Positions 36,447-45,572 of a DNA stretch of 64,000 nt are shown here, piece after piece. Both the position numbers and the translations under genes were made by a program. The notes under the pieces are model-generated. The model ran no database searches, was not told where the DNA came from, and saw only the letters and a list, made by a program, of their open reading frames with translations. The stretch comes from Tepidanaerobacter acetatoxydans Re1 (GTDB lineage: Bacteria > Bacillota > Thermosediminibacteria > Thermosediminibacterales > Tepidanaerobacteraceae), in assembly GCF_000328765.2 (NCBI RefSeq), contig NC_019954.2, forward strand, positions 562,501 through 626,500, written 5' to 3'. Every line of letters starts with the position of its first letter. Positions within the stretch are counted from its first letter, which is position 1.

Positions 36447-37226
36447 ATGGCTTATACCATAGCCGTAGCAGGAAAAGGCGGTACAGGCAAGACGACCCTG
36501 GCCGGTTTTCTAATTGATTATTTAGTGGAAAAAAAGTTTGCACCTGTTTTGGGCGTGGATGCTGACCCTAATGCCAATTTAAACGAAGTACTGGGCGAAG
36601 ATGTAGAAATAACTTTAGGCGATATAAGAGAAGACATAAGCGTAAAGAACAGGGATGGAAAACTGCCGGGCGGCATGAGCAAGACCGACTATATTAATTA
36701 CAAACTTCAGCAGGCAATTATCGAAGGCCATGGTTTTGATTTGTTGGTTATGGGAAGGCCGGAAGGGGCAGGATGCTACTGCTTTGCAAATGGCATTCTA
36801 AGAGAAGCTACAGACCGCCTTTCAGACAATTACAAAGTGATGGTTATTGACAATGAGGCCGGTTTGGAGCATTTGAGCAGGCGCACCACGAAAAGTGTAG
36901 ATATCATGTTTGCGGTAAGTGAGTGTTCAAAGCGTGGAATAGAAGCTGCAGCAAGAGTTAAGGAACTTATAGAGGAGCTAAAGCTTGATGTAAAAGAGCT
37001 TTACCTGATAGTAAACCGTGTTCCTGAAGAGGGACTGTCCGATGATATTAAGCAGGCTATAGAAGGTTACGGCTTAAAACTTGCAGGAATCGTTCCTCTG
37101 GATGCAAAGGTTTTTGAATATGACAACAAGGGCATACCCCTTGTTCAACTTCCAAAAGATAGTAATGCTGTAAAGAATGCAAGGCAAATTTTTGACAAGA
37201 TAATAATTCCACAAATAAAAATGTAA
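36447..37226 (+). CDS. acsF: CooC/AcsF-like nickel-insertion ATPase (second copy)
   Basis: 259 residues with the deviant P-loop MAYTIAVAGKGGTGKTTLAG at the start, GVDADPNANLNEVLG near residue 35, and the metal-binding GAGCYCFANG near residue 109. It differs clearly from the cooC at 28650 (CYC against CIC) and stands directly before acsD. That position and a separate sequence type suggest maturation of acetyl-CoA synthase, the AcsF role, though CooC2 for the dehydrogenase is also possible. GGAGATG precedes the ATG at 36447. The exact client is inference. Confidence 0.8.
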   Translation: MAYTIAVAGKGGTGKTTLAGFLIDYLVEKKFAPVLGVDADPNANLNEVLGEDVEITLGDIREDISVKNRDGKLPGGMSKTDYINYKLQQAIIEGHGFDLLVMGRPEGAGCYCFANGILREATDRLSDNYKVMVIDNEAGLEHLSRRTTKSVDIMFAVSECSKRGIEAAARVKELIEELKLDVKELYLIVNRVPEEGLSDDIKQAIEGYGLKLAGIVPLDAKVFEYDNKGIPLVQLPKDSNAVKNARQIFDKIIIPQIKM

Positions 37227-37262
37227 TATCTAGTTTGCTAAATTTTATTGGAGGCGATGTAA

Positions 37263-38201
37263 ATGGCTTACAAAATGCCTACACAAAAATATTCTGGAAA
37301 AATTCTAGAAGTTAACGTAGGCTCTGATTTGAAGCTGGGCGGAGAGTCAGTTCTACCCTTTTACAGTTTTGACGGGGATATCGGAAATAAACCGGCTATA
37401 GGCATGGAGATATGGGATATTTTTCCTGAATCTTGGCCTGCAGGAGTCCTAGATGTATTTAAAGAAGTTGCCGATGATCCTGTAAAATGGGCAAAGCACT
37501 GCATAGAAAAGTACAATCCGGATTTTATCTGTATTAAATTTGAAGGTGCAAGCCCTGACGGTCTTAATAAATCTGTCGAAGAATGTGCCAAAGTTGCAAA
37601 AAGATTAGCAGAGAATGTAAGCGTACCTCTGGTTATAGCCGGATGCTCAAATAATGAAAAAAACGCTAAACTTTTTACAAAAATTGCAGAAGCTCTTCCA
37701 AATAAAAGCTATGTGTTTTTATCGGCGGTAGAGTCAAATTACAAAGAAGTCGCAGCTGCCGTAGGGCTTGCTTATGGCAATATTGTAGCGGCAGAGTCAT
37801 CTGTTGACTTAAATCTGGCTAAACAGCTAAATATTTTGATAACGCAATTAGGCGTAAAACCGGATAAAATGGTTATGAATCCCGGCTGCGCAGCCGTAGG
37901 ATACGGCTTCGAGTATGCAGTTACAACTATGGACAGAATAAGGCTGGCAGCATTAGAACAAAATGATGCAACGCTGCAGATGCCGATGATTCTGCCTGTG
38001 TCTTTTGAATCGTGGAAAGTGAAAGAATCTGTTGTTTCTGAAGAAGAAATACCAGAATGGGGCCCTCAAGAAGAACGAGGCATAGCCATGGAGATATCTA
38101 CTGCAGTAGGAGTTTTGACTGCCGGAGCTAATGCAGTAATACTTCGGCATCCGCGTTCAGTGGAAGTTATCAGGAACTTCATTACTGAAATGACTGAATA
38201 A
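37263..38201 (+). CDS. acsD: Corrinoid/iron-sulfur protein small subunit
   Basis: 312 residues. The family starts YSGKILEVNVG and has GNKPAIGMEIWDIFPESWP near residue 40, DFICIKFEGASPDG near residue 88, and NPGCAAVGYGFEYAVTTMDRIRLAAL near residue 205. It forms the TIM-barrel half of the CFeSP that carries the methyl-cobamide from AcsE to AcsB. GGAGGCGATG precedes the ATG. The order acsD-acsC-acsE-acsB is compact, with spacers of about 20 to 135 bases. Confidence 0.93.
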   Translation: MAYKMPTQKYSGKILEVNVGSDLKLGGESVLPFYSFDGDIGNKPAIGMEIWDIFPESWPAGVLDVFKEVADDPVKWAKHCIEKYNPDFICIKFEGASPDGLNKSVEECAKVAKRLAENVSVPLVIAGCSNNEKNAKLFTKIAEALPNKSYVFLSAVESNYKEVAAAVGLAYGNIVAAESSVDLNLAKQLNILITQLGVKPDKMVMNPGCAAVGYGFEYAVTTMDRIRLAALEQNDATLQMPMILPVSFESWKVKESVVSEEEIPEWGPQEERGIAMEISTAVGVLTAGANAVILRHPRSVEVIRNFITEMTE

Positions 38202-38220
38202 GTAAAGGGAGAGATGATTT

Positions 38221-39585
38221 ATGGCACTTAATGGAATGCAAATATACAAACTGCTACCTCGGAAAAATTGCAAGGAGTGCGGTTTTCCTACATGTTTAGC
38301 TTTTGCCATGAAACTTGCACAGGGCGGAACCGAAGCGGAAAAATGCCCTTATATGTCAGATGAGGCAAAGGCACAGCTGGCTGAAGCTACTGCACCGCCG
38401 ATGAAGACGGTAAAGTTCGGTGCAAATGATACGGAATATACATTAGGCGGCGAAACAGTCCTGTTTAGGCATGAAAAAACCTTTGTAAATCGGCCCAGGT
38501 TTGCGATAATGTTTTCTGATATTATGGCTCAGGAGGAAATAGAAAAAAAGATAAACAACATCAATACCATTAATTACACCAGAATTAATGAAGAGATGTA
38601 TGTAGAAATTGCTGCTTTTAGATGTGAAAGCCAAGACAAGGATAGATTTATAAGTCTTATTAAAAAAGTCACAGAAAGCTGTCCAAAGGTAGTACCCATG
38701 ATAATTACAGAAAGTCCCGAGATTGCCGAGGCAGCAGTGGGCATTTGTGCCGACAAAGGACCTATACTTTTTGGTGCAAATGAGCAAAACTATGAAGCTA
38801 TGACAGACCTTGCAAAAGAAAATAAATTGCTTCTTGGAGTTACTGCCGACGGCAAGGAAAATCTATACACTCTTGTTCAAAAGCTTCAAAACACGGGCTA
38901 TAAAGAATTGCTGCTTGATGCCGGAAGCCGAAACTTAAAGGGAGCTTTTGACGATATGGTCAACATCCGCAGAACGGCGCTTTTATCAGGTGATAGAACC
39001 TTTGGGTATCCTGCGGTGGCTTTTGTGTGCGATATGTCACAGGATAAGATGATGCAGCTTGCATGTGCATCGTTATTCATCGAAAAATACGCTTCTATAA
39101 TTGTTTTAAGCGATATGGATTATTCGATGGCACTTCCGCTGTTTGCTTTAAGACAAAATATTTTCACAGATCCACAGCGCCCGATGCGCATAGAACAAGG
39201 CATTTACAAAGTAGGTTCTGCTGATGAAGAATCACCGCTTCTTGTTACTGTTGATTTTGCCTTGACATATTTCATAGTATCCGGAGAAGTAGAGAGGTCA
39301 AAAGTGCCGTCATGGATTTTAATACCCGATGCGGGAGGATATTCAGTACTTACGGCATGGGCTGCTGGTAAGTTTAATGCCAAATCAATTGCAAAGGCTG
39401 TAAAAGAATTTGAAGTTGAAAACAAGGTAAAGACTCGAGAGCTAATAATACCGGGCAAAGTGGCAGTACTCAAGTCAGATATCGAAGACGAACTGCCGGG
39501 ATGGAAAGTTACTGTCGGTACGGAGGAAGCAGCGGCATTACCTAATTTCTTAAAAAAATACAAGGCTAAAGAAGCCGCATCATAA
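38221..39585 (+). CDS. acsC: Corrinoid/iron-sulfur protein large subunit
   Basis: 454 residues. The N-terminal [4Fe-4S] domain shows NCKECGFPTCLAFAMKLAQG at residues 16-35 with a further Cys in EKCPYM near 41. The middle barrel and the C-terminal B12-binding domain (SWILIPDAGGYSVLTAWAAG near residue 360) follow. It binds the corrinoid and accepts reductive activation through the Fe-S cluster, probably by the AcsV protein encoded downstream. The stop codon lies inside a perfect 15-base-pair hairpin, which may affect the transcript between acsC and acsE. Confidence 0.94.
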   Translation: MALNGMQIYKLLPRKNCKECGFPTCLAFAMKLAQGGTEAEKCPYMSDEAKAQLAEATAPPMKTVKFGANDTEYTLGGETVLFRHEKTFVNRPRFAIMFSDIMAQEEIEKKINNINTINYTRINEEMYVEIAAFRCESQDKDRFISLIKKVTESCPKVVPMIITESPEIAEAAVGICADKGPILFGANEQNYEAMTDLAKENKLLLGVTADGKENLYTLVQKLQNTGYKELLLDAGSRNLKGAFDDMVNIRRTALLSGDRTFGYPAVAFVCDMSQDKMMQLACASLFIEKYASIIVLSDMDYSMALPLFALRQNIFTDPQRPMRIEQGIYKVGSADEESPLLVTVDFALTYFIVSGEVERSKVPSWILIPDAGGYSVLTAWAAGKFNAKSIAKAVKEFEVENKVKTRELIIPGKVAVLKSDIEDELPGWKVTVGTEEAAALPNFLKKYKAKEAAS

Positions 39586-39612
39586 ACAATGCTGAAACAT
39601 TGTTTATGATGC
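39577..39612. promoter_or_regulatory. Perfect 15-bp hairpin between acsC and acsE
   Basis: GCATCATAAACAATG (39577-39591) pairs perfectly with 39598-39612 across a six-base loop. It is not followed by a T-run, so it is more likely an mRNA-processing or stability element than a terminator. It contains the acsC stop codon. Confidence 0.6.
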
Positions 39613-39720
39613 TAACCATATAATTATCCAGCACATTCACATATAATCTTAAAAAAATATAACTTTAACCCAAAAAATGATGAAATTAGTTAATAAAAAT
39701 AGAAAGAGGAGGAAAAGCAA

Positions 39721-40506
39721 TTGGCAAGATTTTTAACTATCGGTGAGAGGATTCACGTTATTTCCCCTACCATCAGAAAAGCGCTGCAGGAAAGAAATCC
39801 TGAGCCCATTATTGCAAGAGCTCGCGAACAGGTTGAAGCTGGCGCAAACTATCTCGATGTAAATATAGGTCCTGCCGACAGGGACGGAGAAGAGCTGATG
39901 CCTTGGGCAATCAAGATTCTGCAGGAAGAGTTTCCTGATACGCCTTTGTGTTTAGATACCGCTAACATGAAAGCCATTGAAGCCGGGATTAAAGTCTATG
40001 ATCGCAAAGCTGGTAAGCCTATTATCAATTCTGCCGATGCCGGGTCCAGGCTTGACATGGTGAATCTTGCAGCAGAATACGATGCGATGGTTATCGGATT
40101 GTGCGCAAAAGAAGGTATTCCAAGGGATAATGATGAGCGGATGATGTACTGCACCCAGATTTTAGAAAGGGCTATGGAAGCCGGCCTTGACCCGGAAAAC
40201 ATTCTCTTTGACCCTCTATTTGTAGTTCTAAAAGGCATGCAGGATAAACAGCAGGAAGTACTGGAAGCCGTAAGACAGATTTCAGAGATGGGACTTTTGA
40301 CTACCGGCGGCCTTAGCAATGTTTCCAACGGATGTCCTAAAGAGCTCAGAGGCTTGATTGAAGCCACTTTTTGTGCCATGGCTATTCAGTGCGGCCTGAC
40401 CTCAGCTATAATCAATCCCTTAGACAAGCTCGTTATCAATGTGATTAAAACTGCGGATTTGATAAAAGGAAGAACCTTGTATGCAGATTCCTATTTAGAT
40501 CTATAA
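39721..40506 (+). CDS. acsE: Methyl-THF:corrinoid/iron-sulfur protein methyltransferase
   Basis: 261 residues. The start is TTG 39721 (MARFLTIGERIHVIS), supported by GAGGAGG seven bases upstream. The pterin-binding barrel is shown by GANYLDVNIGPADRDGEE near residue 41, PLCLDTANMKAIEAG near residue 76, KPIINSADAG near residue 100 and GGLSNVSNGCP near residue 198. It transfers the methyl group of methyl-THF to cob(I)amide on the CFeSP. The 108-base spacer before it contains no recognised promoter. Confidence 0.94.
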   Translation: MARFLTIGERIHVISPTIRKALQERNPEPIIARAREQVEAGANYLDVNIGPADRDGEELMPWAIKILQEEFPDTPLCLDTANMKAIEAGIKVYDRKAGKPIINSADAGSRLDMVNLAAEYDAMVIGLCAKEGIPRDNDERMMYCTQILERAMEAGLDPENILFDPLFVVLKGMQDKQQEVLEAVRQISEMGLLTTGGLSNVSNGCPKELRGLIEATFCAMAIQCGLTSAIINPLDKLVINVIKTADLIKGRTLYADSYLDL

Positions 40507-40548
40507 TTTGCCTGAAGGCGAAAAAACATCCTTGGAGGGATATGTATT

Positions 40549-42672
40549 ATGACATTATTTGATATTATCTTTACCGGCTCCGAGCAAGCACTGGAGGCTT
40601 GCAAATCTGTTGTCGAGCAAACCATCAAAGAGTATGGAGAAAACGAGAAAGTAAGTTTTCCTAATACCGCCTATAGTCTTCCTACTATATATGCTGCTAC
40701 GGGACAAAAAATCGGCACTTTAGCAGATTTGAAAGGCGCTATAGGGGTTATCGAAAGCCTGATAGTAAAAGAGCAGAATCTTGAGAAGGCTTTAAATGCA
40801 GGGCTTGCAACAGCAGTTGTGGCAGAAGTCATCGAGGCGTGTAAGTATGTAGGAGGAAAAAATCCCTATGAAGAACCCTGTGTCGGCTTTATCCCTGATA
40901 CCGTGATTCGCTCCATGGGTGTGCCACTTGTAACCGGCGATATCCCGGGCGTAGCAGTTGTTATCGGAGAAGCTCCTACAGCAGAAGATGCTGCTAAGAT
41001 TATAAAAGATTATCAATCAAAGGGTATTTTAGTGACATTAGTAGGAAAAATCATCGACCAGGCTATCGAATCAAAAGTAAAGATGGGACTTGAATTTAGA
41101 GTTGTGCCTTTAGGTTATGACGTAACCTCGGTTACCCATATAGTTTCTTTTGCCATAAGAGCGGCGCTGATTTTTGGAAATATAAAACCTGGAGACCTTC
41201 CGGAGCTGTTAAAATATACAAAGGAAAGAGTGCCGGCTTTTGTGAATGCCTTAGGACCTTTGAGCGAATTGGTAGTATCTGCCGGTGCCGGTGCAATTGC
41301 CTTAGGATTTCCGGTAATTACTGACCAGGATGTCCAAGAAGTTCCGATGAACCTTATAGTTCAAAAGGACTATGACAAGCTTGTCCAAACATCATTAGAG
41401 GCTCGCGGCATAAAAATCAAGATAACCGAAATTCCAATTCCCGTTGGTTTTGCTCCGGCCTTTGAAGGCGAAAGAGTTCGCAAGGATGATATGTTTGCGG
41501 AGTTTGGCGGCGGCCGCACGACTGCATGGGAATTGGTTAGAAAACGCGACCTTTCTGAAGTTGAAGACCATAAGATTGAATTAATAGGGCCTGATATCGA
41601 TACACTGGGACCTGACGGCGGTAAGCTGCCGCTGGCAATTATTGTAGATGTTGCAGGGAAAAACATGCAAGAAGATTTTGAACCTGTTATGGAACGGCGA
41701 ATTCACTATTTTACAAATTACACTGAAGGCGTTATGCATATCGGCCAAAGGGACATTGCGTGGATAAGAATTAGTAAATCTGCCTATGAAGCCGGCTTTA
41801 GGCTCAAACATATAGGTGAAGTACTATATGCTAAGATGCTCGATGAATTTGGCAGCATTGCCGACAGGGTACAGGTTACCATCATTACCGATAAAGAAAA
41901 AGTAGAGGAACTGCTTGAAGAAGTTGCGCGGCCCAGGTATGAAGCCCGAGATGCAAGGCTTGCAGGTCTTACTGATGAAAGTGTTGATACCTTCTATTCT
42001 TGTCTGTTATGTCAATCCTTTGCACCAGCACATGTATGCATAGTTACACCTGAGCGGCTTGGCCTGTGTGGTGCTGTCAGTTGGCTCGATGCAAAGGCCA
42101 CATATGAACTGGATTCTACCGGACCCTGCCAGCCTATAGTTAAGGGCGAATGCGAGGATGAAGTCAAAGGCAGCTGGGAATCCATAAATAAGAGAGTGGC
42201 AGAACAGTCGCATGGTGCTACAACAAAAGTAAATATATACACAATAATGGAAGACCCAATGACATCCTGCGGATGCTTTGAATGTATCTGCGGGATTATG
42301 CCGGAAGCCAATGGTGTAATCATAGTAAATCGCGAATACCATGGCATGACTCCGCTTGGAATGACCTTTGGCGAGCTGGCATCTACAACCGGCGGTGGTG
42401 TTCAAACACCGGGCTTTATGGGGCATGGCAGGCAGTTTATAACAAGCAAAAAATTCCTATATGCAGATGGCGGATTAGCACGAGTAGTCTGGATGCCCAA
42501 GGAATTAAAAGAAGCTCTCAAGGAAAAATTAATTGAGCGTGGAAAAGAAATCGGTATCGAAAACTTCTACGATATGATTGCGGATGAAGAAGTAGGAGTA
42601 GAGCCCGATGCAGTAGTGGAGTTTTTGACAAAGGTTGGCCATCCTGCCCTCAGTATGGATCCTATGTTTTAA
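40549..42672 (+). CDS. acsB: Acetyl-CoA synthase (CODH/ACS beta subunit)
   Basis: 707 residues, close to the bacterial ACS length. The A-cluster ligands are recognisable in the C-terminal domain: CLLCQSFAPAHVC near residue 485, and SCGCFECICGIMPEANG near residue 572, including the Cys-Gly-Cys that binds distal nickel. It condenses CO, the CFeSP-bound methyl group and CoA to acetyl-CoA, or splits acetyl-CoA in the oxidative direction. GGAGGG precedes the ATG. The CO dehydrogenase partner is 14 kb upstream in the same operon rather than adjacent. Confidence 0.95.
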   Translation: MTLFDIIFTGSEQALEACKSVVEQTIKEYGENEKVSFPNTAYSLPTIYAATGQKIGTLADLKGAIGVIESLIVKEQNLEKALNAGLATAVVAEVIEACKYVGGKNPYEEPCVGFIPDTVIRSMGVPLVTGDIPGVAVVIGEAPTAEDAAKIIKDYQSKGILVTLVGKIIDQAIESKVKMGLEFRVVPLGYDVTSVTHIVSFAIRAALIFGNIKPGDLPELLKYTKERVPAFVNALGPLSELVVSAGAGAIALGFPVITDQDVQEVPMNLIVQKDYDKLVQTSLEARGIKIKITEIPIPVGFAPAFEGERVRKDDMFAEFGGGRTTAWELVRKRDLSEVEDHKIELIGPDIDTLGPDGGKLPLAIIVDVAGKNMQEDFEPVMERRIHYFTNYTEGVMHIGQRDIAWIRISKSAYEAGFRLKHIGEVLYAKMLDEFGSIADRVQVTIITDKEKVEELLEEVARPRYEARDARLAGLTDESVDTFYSCLLCQSFAPAHVCIVTPERLGLCGAVSWLDAKATYELDSTGPCQPIVKGECEDEVKGSWESINKRVAEQSHGATTKVNIYTIMEDPMTSCGCFECICGIMPEANGVIIVNREYHGMTPLGMTFGELASTTGGGVQTPGFMGHGRQFITSKKFLYADGGLARVVWMPKELKEALKEKLIERGKEIGIENFYDMIADEEVGVEPDAVVEFLTKVGHPALSMDPMF

Positions 42673-42714
42673 TTAAGTCTGTTAAACACTTAAGCGCTAG
42701 AAAGGAGCTTTAAC

Positions 42715-43092
42715 ATGGAATTCCCTTCTGATTTAAAATATCATAAAGAACATACATGGGTTAAAATAGAAGACGATATTGCTACAATAGGTATAACCGA
42801 TCATGCTCAAAATGCGCTTGGAGAAATTCTATTTGTAGATTTGCCCGAAGTAGGCGAAACTATAACTCAAGGCGAAACTTTCGGCACTGTCGAATCGGCG
42901 AAAGTAGCATCAGACCTTTACGCCCCAATTAGTGGAGAGATAATTGAAGTAAATGAGGAACTGGATGATGATCCGGAGCTTGTGAATAATTCTCCATATG
43001 AAGACGGATGGATGATAAAGGTCAAAATAAAAAATCCTGATGAACAGAACAACTTACTTAGCAGCAGTGATTACGAAAAATCTCTTGAATGA
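42715..43092 (+). CDS. gcvH: Glycine cleavage system H-like lipoyl carrier
   Basis: 125 residues, typical H-protein length. KYHKEHTWVKIEDDIATIGITDHA opens the fold, in two family motifs, and ESAKVASDLY presents the lipoylated lysine at residue 63. No gcvP or gcvT is near, and lpdA is in the same operon. Wood-Ljungdahl clusters of several acetogens carry this pair without the rest of glycine decarboxylase. A special redox role with the methyl branch has been suggested but is unproven. A 30-base perfect palindrome follows within ten bases of the stop. Confidence 0.92.
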   Translation: MEFPSDLKYHKEHTWVKIEDDIATIGITDHAQNALGEILFVDLPEVGETITQGETFGTVESAKVASDLYAPISGEIIEVNEELDDDPELVNNSPYEDGWMIKVKIKNPDEQNNLLSSSDYEKSLE

Positions 43093-43101
43093 TTATTGTC
43101 C

Positions 43102-43131
43102 ACACAAGCCACTTATATAAGTGGCTTGTGT
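43102..43131. terminator. 30-base perfect palindrome after gcvH
   Basis: ACACAAGCCACTTAT (43102-43116) is followed at once by its exact reverse complement (43117-43131). The following bases are not a T-run, so it may pause, process or only partly terminate the transcript before acsV, whose ribosome site lies 14 bases downstream. Confidence 0.55.
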
Positions 43132-43159
43132 ACTTACAAGATAAGGTGGTGATACGATT

Positions 43160-45088
43160 ATGGAAAAATGCACCGTAATTTTTCAGCCAACAGGTAAAAC
43201 AGTTGAAGTTGCCAGAGGAACTAACTTGATGGAGGCAGCACGAAAAGCCGGCGTATTTTTAGATGCACCCTGCGCAGGTAAGGGACACTGCGGTAAATGC
43301 CGGATTAAGATAAAATCAGGCAAACATAAACATGAATATACCCCGCTCCTTGCTGCCGAAGAGATAGAGCAAGGCATTAGACTTGCGTGCCTAACATGGA
43401 TACAGGATGATATGACCATTGAAATCATGGAAGTAGATATAATTAATGACATAATGGTCGAAGACATAACATCTGCCTCAAAGGGAAAATTAGCAAAAAG
43501 GACTTTGGATATACTTAGTGCTTCAGAAATAGAAGTTGGAACTGGTTTTACAACTGTTACCCTAACACTTCCAAAACCTACGATAGATGATAATATTCCA
43601 GACTTTGAAAGAGTTAAAAGAGAACTAAAGCAGGTTTTGGGTTGTGAAAAAATAAGCTGCTTTATAGAAGTGCTGAAAAAATTGCCGGCAATTTTAAGAA
43701 AAAATGATAATGAAATTACACTCATGCTTTCAAAGAATGATAGTGGCTATGATATCATCAATGTTGCCGATAAAAAAGAAGCTAAGCCCTTTGGACTTTG
43801 CGTAGATATCGGCACTACTACAGTAGCCGCCTGCCTGGTGGATATTCAAACCGGAGAAATAAAAGCATCTGCCAATAGCGGAAATCTTCAGATGCAGTAT
43901 GGTGCTGATGTAATAAGCCGAATAATTTATTCTACAAAAGATGATGGCCTCAAAAAGCTGCAGCAGGCGATAGTTGAAGGCACCTTAAATCAACTTATTA
44001 ATAAAATGATATGCAAACTAGGTATCAGTAAGGATGACATAGTTTTTTCAGTCTTTGCAGGCAATACCACCATGACTCACTTATTATTAGGCGTACCTGC
44101 TGAAAATATCCGCATTGAACCTTATATACCTGCATTTAGAAATGCTCCGGTATTTAGAGCCGGCGATATTTTGCTTGGCATTAACAAAAATGCTCCGGTA
44201 TTTACCCTTCCAAATGTAGCAAGCTATGTAGGTGGCGACATAGTCGCAGGCGTTTTAGCATCAGGGATTTGGAAAGGTGACGAAACGGTGTTATTTATGG
44301 ACTTAGGCACAAATGGCGAAATAGTCCTTGGAAACAGGGAATGGATGCTGACATGTGCCTGTTCTGCAGGACCGGCCTTTGAAGGCGGTGAAATCAGTTC
44401 CGGCATGAGAGCATCTTCCGGTGCCATTGATGAGGTAAAAATCAATAAATATGACTTAAAACCCAGAATTAGTGTTATAGGAGAGGTTAAGCCAAAGGGC
44501 ATCTGTGGCTCGGGGATAATAGATGCTATTGCTGAAATGTTTTTGACAGGTATAATAGATATGAAAGGAAAAATAAACAAAGCAATCAAATCTGACAGAA
44601 TAAGATATAATCACAATATCGGATGTTATGAATATGTAATTGTTTTTGGCGGGGAAACGGAAGATGGAAGAGATATAACCTTAAATGAAATTGATATCGA
44701 TAACTTCCTTCGGGCTAAAGGTGCTGTATATTCCGGTGCAAGAACACTTTTAAACAATGTAGGAATGAGCGCGGCAGAGATTGACAGGGTAATTATTGCC
44801 GGCGGCATAGGCCAGAATCTTGATATAAAAAATTCAATTACAATTGGCTTGCTGCCCGATATACCCCATGACAAGTTTGAATTTATTGGCAACAGCTCCC
44901 TTGCCGGAGCATATGCCTGCATCATCAGCGATGAAGCGAGGCAAAAAGCAGCGGAAATTGCCGATAATATGACATACATCGAGCTTAGTGCAGATTCCGC
45001 ATACATGGAAGAATTTATCAGTGCATGTTTTCTCCCCCATACCGATACCACTTTGTTCCCCAGCTTAAAGAAGGCTATGAATTTATAA
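43160..45088 (+). CDS. acsV: Reductive activator of the corrinoid protein (RACo/AcsV type)
   Basis: 642 residues. The N-terminal [2Fe-2S] ferredoxin domain contains CAGKGHCGKCRIK near residues 38-50 and a further Cys in RLACLTW near 77. From about residue 210 an ASKHA ATPase-like domain follows: GLCVDIGTTTVAACLVD, VFAGNTTMTHLLLG, LFMDLGTNGEIVL, GICGSGIIDAIAEMF and VIIAGGIGQNLDI. RACo re-reduces cob(II)amide of the CFeSP to the active Co(I) form with ATP. GGTGGTGA precedes the ATG. Its place after acsB and gcvH agrees with acetogen clusters. Confidence 0.9.
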   Translation: MEKCTVIFQPTGKTVEVARGTNLMEAARKAGVFLDAPCAGKGHCGKCRIKIKSGKHKHEYTPLLAAEEIEQGIRLACLTWIQDDMTIEIMEVDIINDIMVEDITSASKGKLAKRTLDILSASEIEVGTGFTTVTLTLPKPTIDDNIPDFERVKRELKQVLGCEKISCFIEVLKKLPAILRKNDNEITLMLSKNDSGYDIINVADKKEAKPFGLCVDIGTTTVAACLVDIQTGEIKASANSGNLQMQYGADVISRIIYSTKDDGLKKLQQAIVEGTLNQLINKMICKLGISKDDIVFSVFAGNTTMTHLLLGVPAENIRIEPYIPAFRNAPVFRAGDILLGINKNAPVFTLPNVASYVGGDIVAGVLASGIWKGDETVLFMDLGTNGEIVLGNREWMLTCACSAGPAFEGGEISSGMRASSGAIDEVKINKYDLKPRISVIGEVKPKGICGSGIIDAIAEMFLTGIIDMKGKINKAIKSDRIRYNHNIGCYEYVIVFGGETEDGRDITLNEIDIDNFLRAKGAVYSGARTLLNNVGMSAAEIDRVIIAGGIGQNLDIKNSITIGLLPDIPHDKFEFIGNSSLAGAYACIISDEARQKAAEIADNMTYIELSADSAYMEEFISACFLPHTDTTLFPSLKKAMNL

Positions 45089-45109
45089 ATCTCAAAGGAG
45101 GCATTTGCC

Positions 45110-45355
45110 ATGACAGAGAACAACTGCAACTGTAACTGCAATTCTTATAAAGGTAAGGACAAGGAAATAGAGACTTTAAGAATTCTCTTAGCTCATTGGA
45201 TTGAACACAACAATTCCCATGAAGAGGGTTTTAGGGAGTGGGCGGAAAAAGCTGAAAATCTTGGGAAAACCGAGGTTTCCAAACTAATATCAAAAGCTGC
45301 CGATTCCCTAAAAGCCGCTAGTGATTACCTGTTGGAAGCCAAGAAACATATGTAA
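45110..45355 (+). CDS. Small conserved-looking protein of the Wood-Ljungdahl operon
   Basis: 81 residues, well-placed AAAGGAGG before the ATG. It begins MTENNCNCNCNSYKGKDKE, a Cys-Asn alternating head with three cysteines, and continues as two amphipathic helices containing HWIEHNNSHEEGFREWAEKA. The cysteines and the four histidines could bind a metal, and the neighbour downstream is the nickel-binding CooT. I cannot name the family with certainty. A nickel or corrinoid maintenance role is inferred from location only. Confidence 0.7.
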   Translation: MTENNCNCNCNSYKGKDKEIETLRILLAHWIEHNNSHEEGFREWAEKAENLGKTEVSKLISKAADSLKAASDYLLEAKKHM

Positions 45356-45374
45356 TGGATGGAGGTGTTTTTAA

Positions 45375-45572
45375 ATGTGTGAGTCAAAAGTTTACCTTTT
45401 GGAAAATGGCGAGGAAAAAAAGATTATGGACAATGTTATTCATATAGAACCTCAAAATGGCAAATTGTTTATGTATGATCTTTTAGGCGAACAGAAGATT
45501 ATAGATGCTGCAATTAAAGAAGTTAGGCTTCTTGAGCATAAGATAATACTTGAAAGCGAGAAGGCCAAATGA
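45375..45572 (+). CDS. cooT: CooT-family nickel-binding protein
   Basis: 65 residues starting MCESKVYLLENGEEKKIMDN, the classic CooT N-terminus in which Cys2 takes part in nickel binding by the dimer. The remainder is a small beta-rich fold. CooT is thought to help nickel delivery to CO dehydrogenase. GGAGGTG precedes the ATG, and the stop overlaps the start of the next gene by four bases (ATGA), showing coupled translation. Confidence 0.88.
   Translation: MCESKVYLLENGEEKKIMDNVIHIEPQNGKLFMYDLLGEQKIIDAAIKEVRLLEHKIILESEKAK

Noticed and set aside
44626-45141. Minus-strand frame of 171 codons opposite acsV
   Set aside because: It is the antisense shadow of a well-conserved ASKHA domain.
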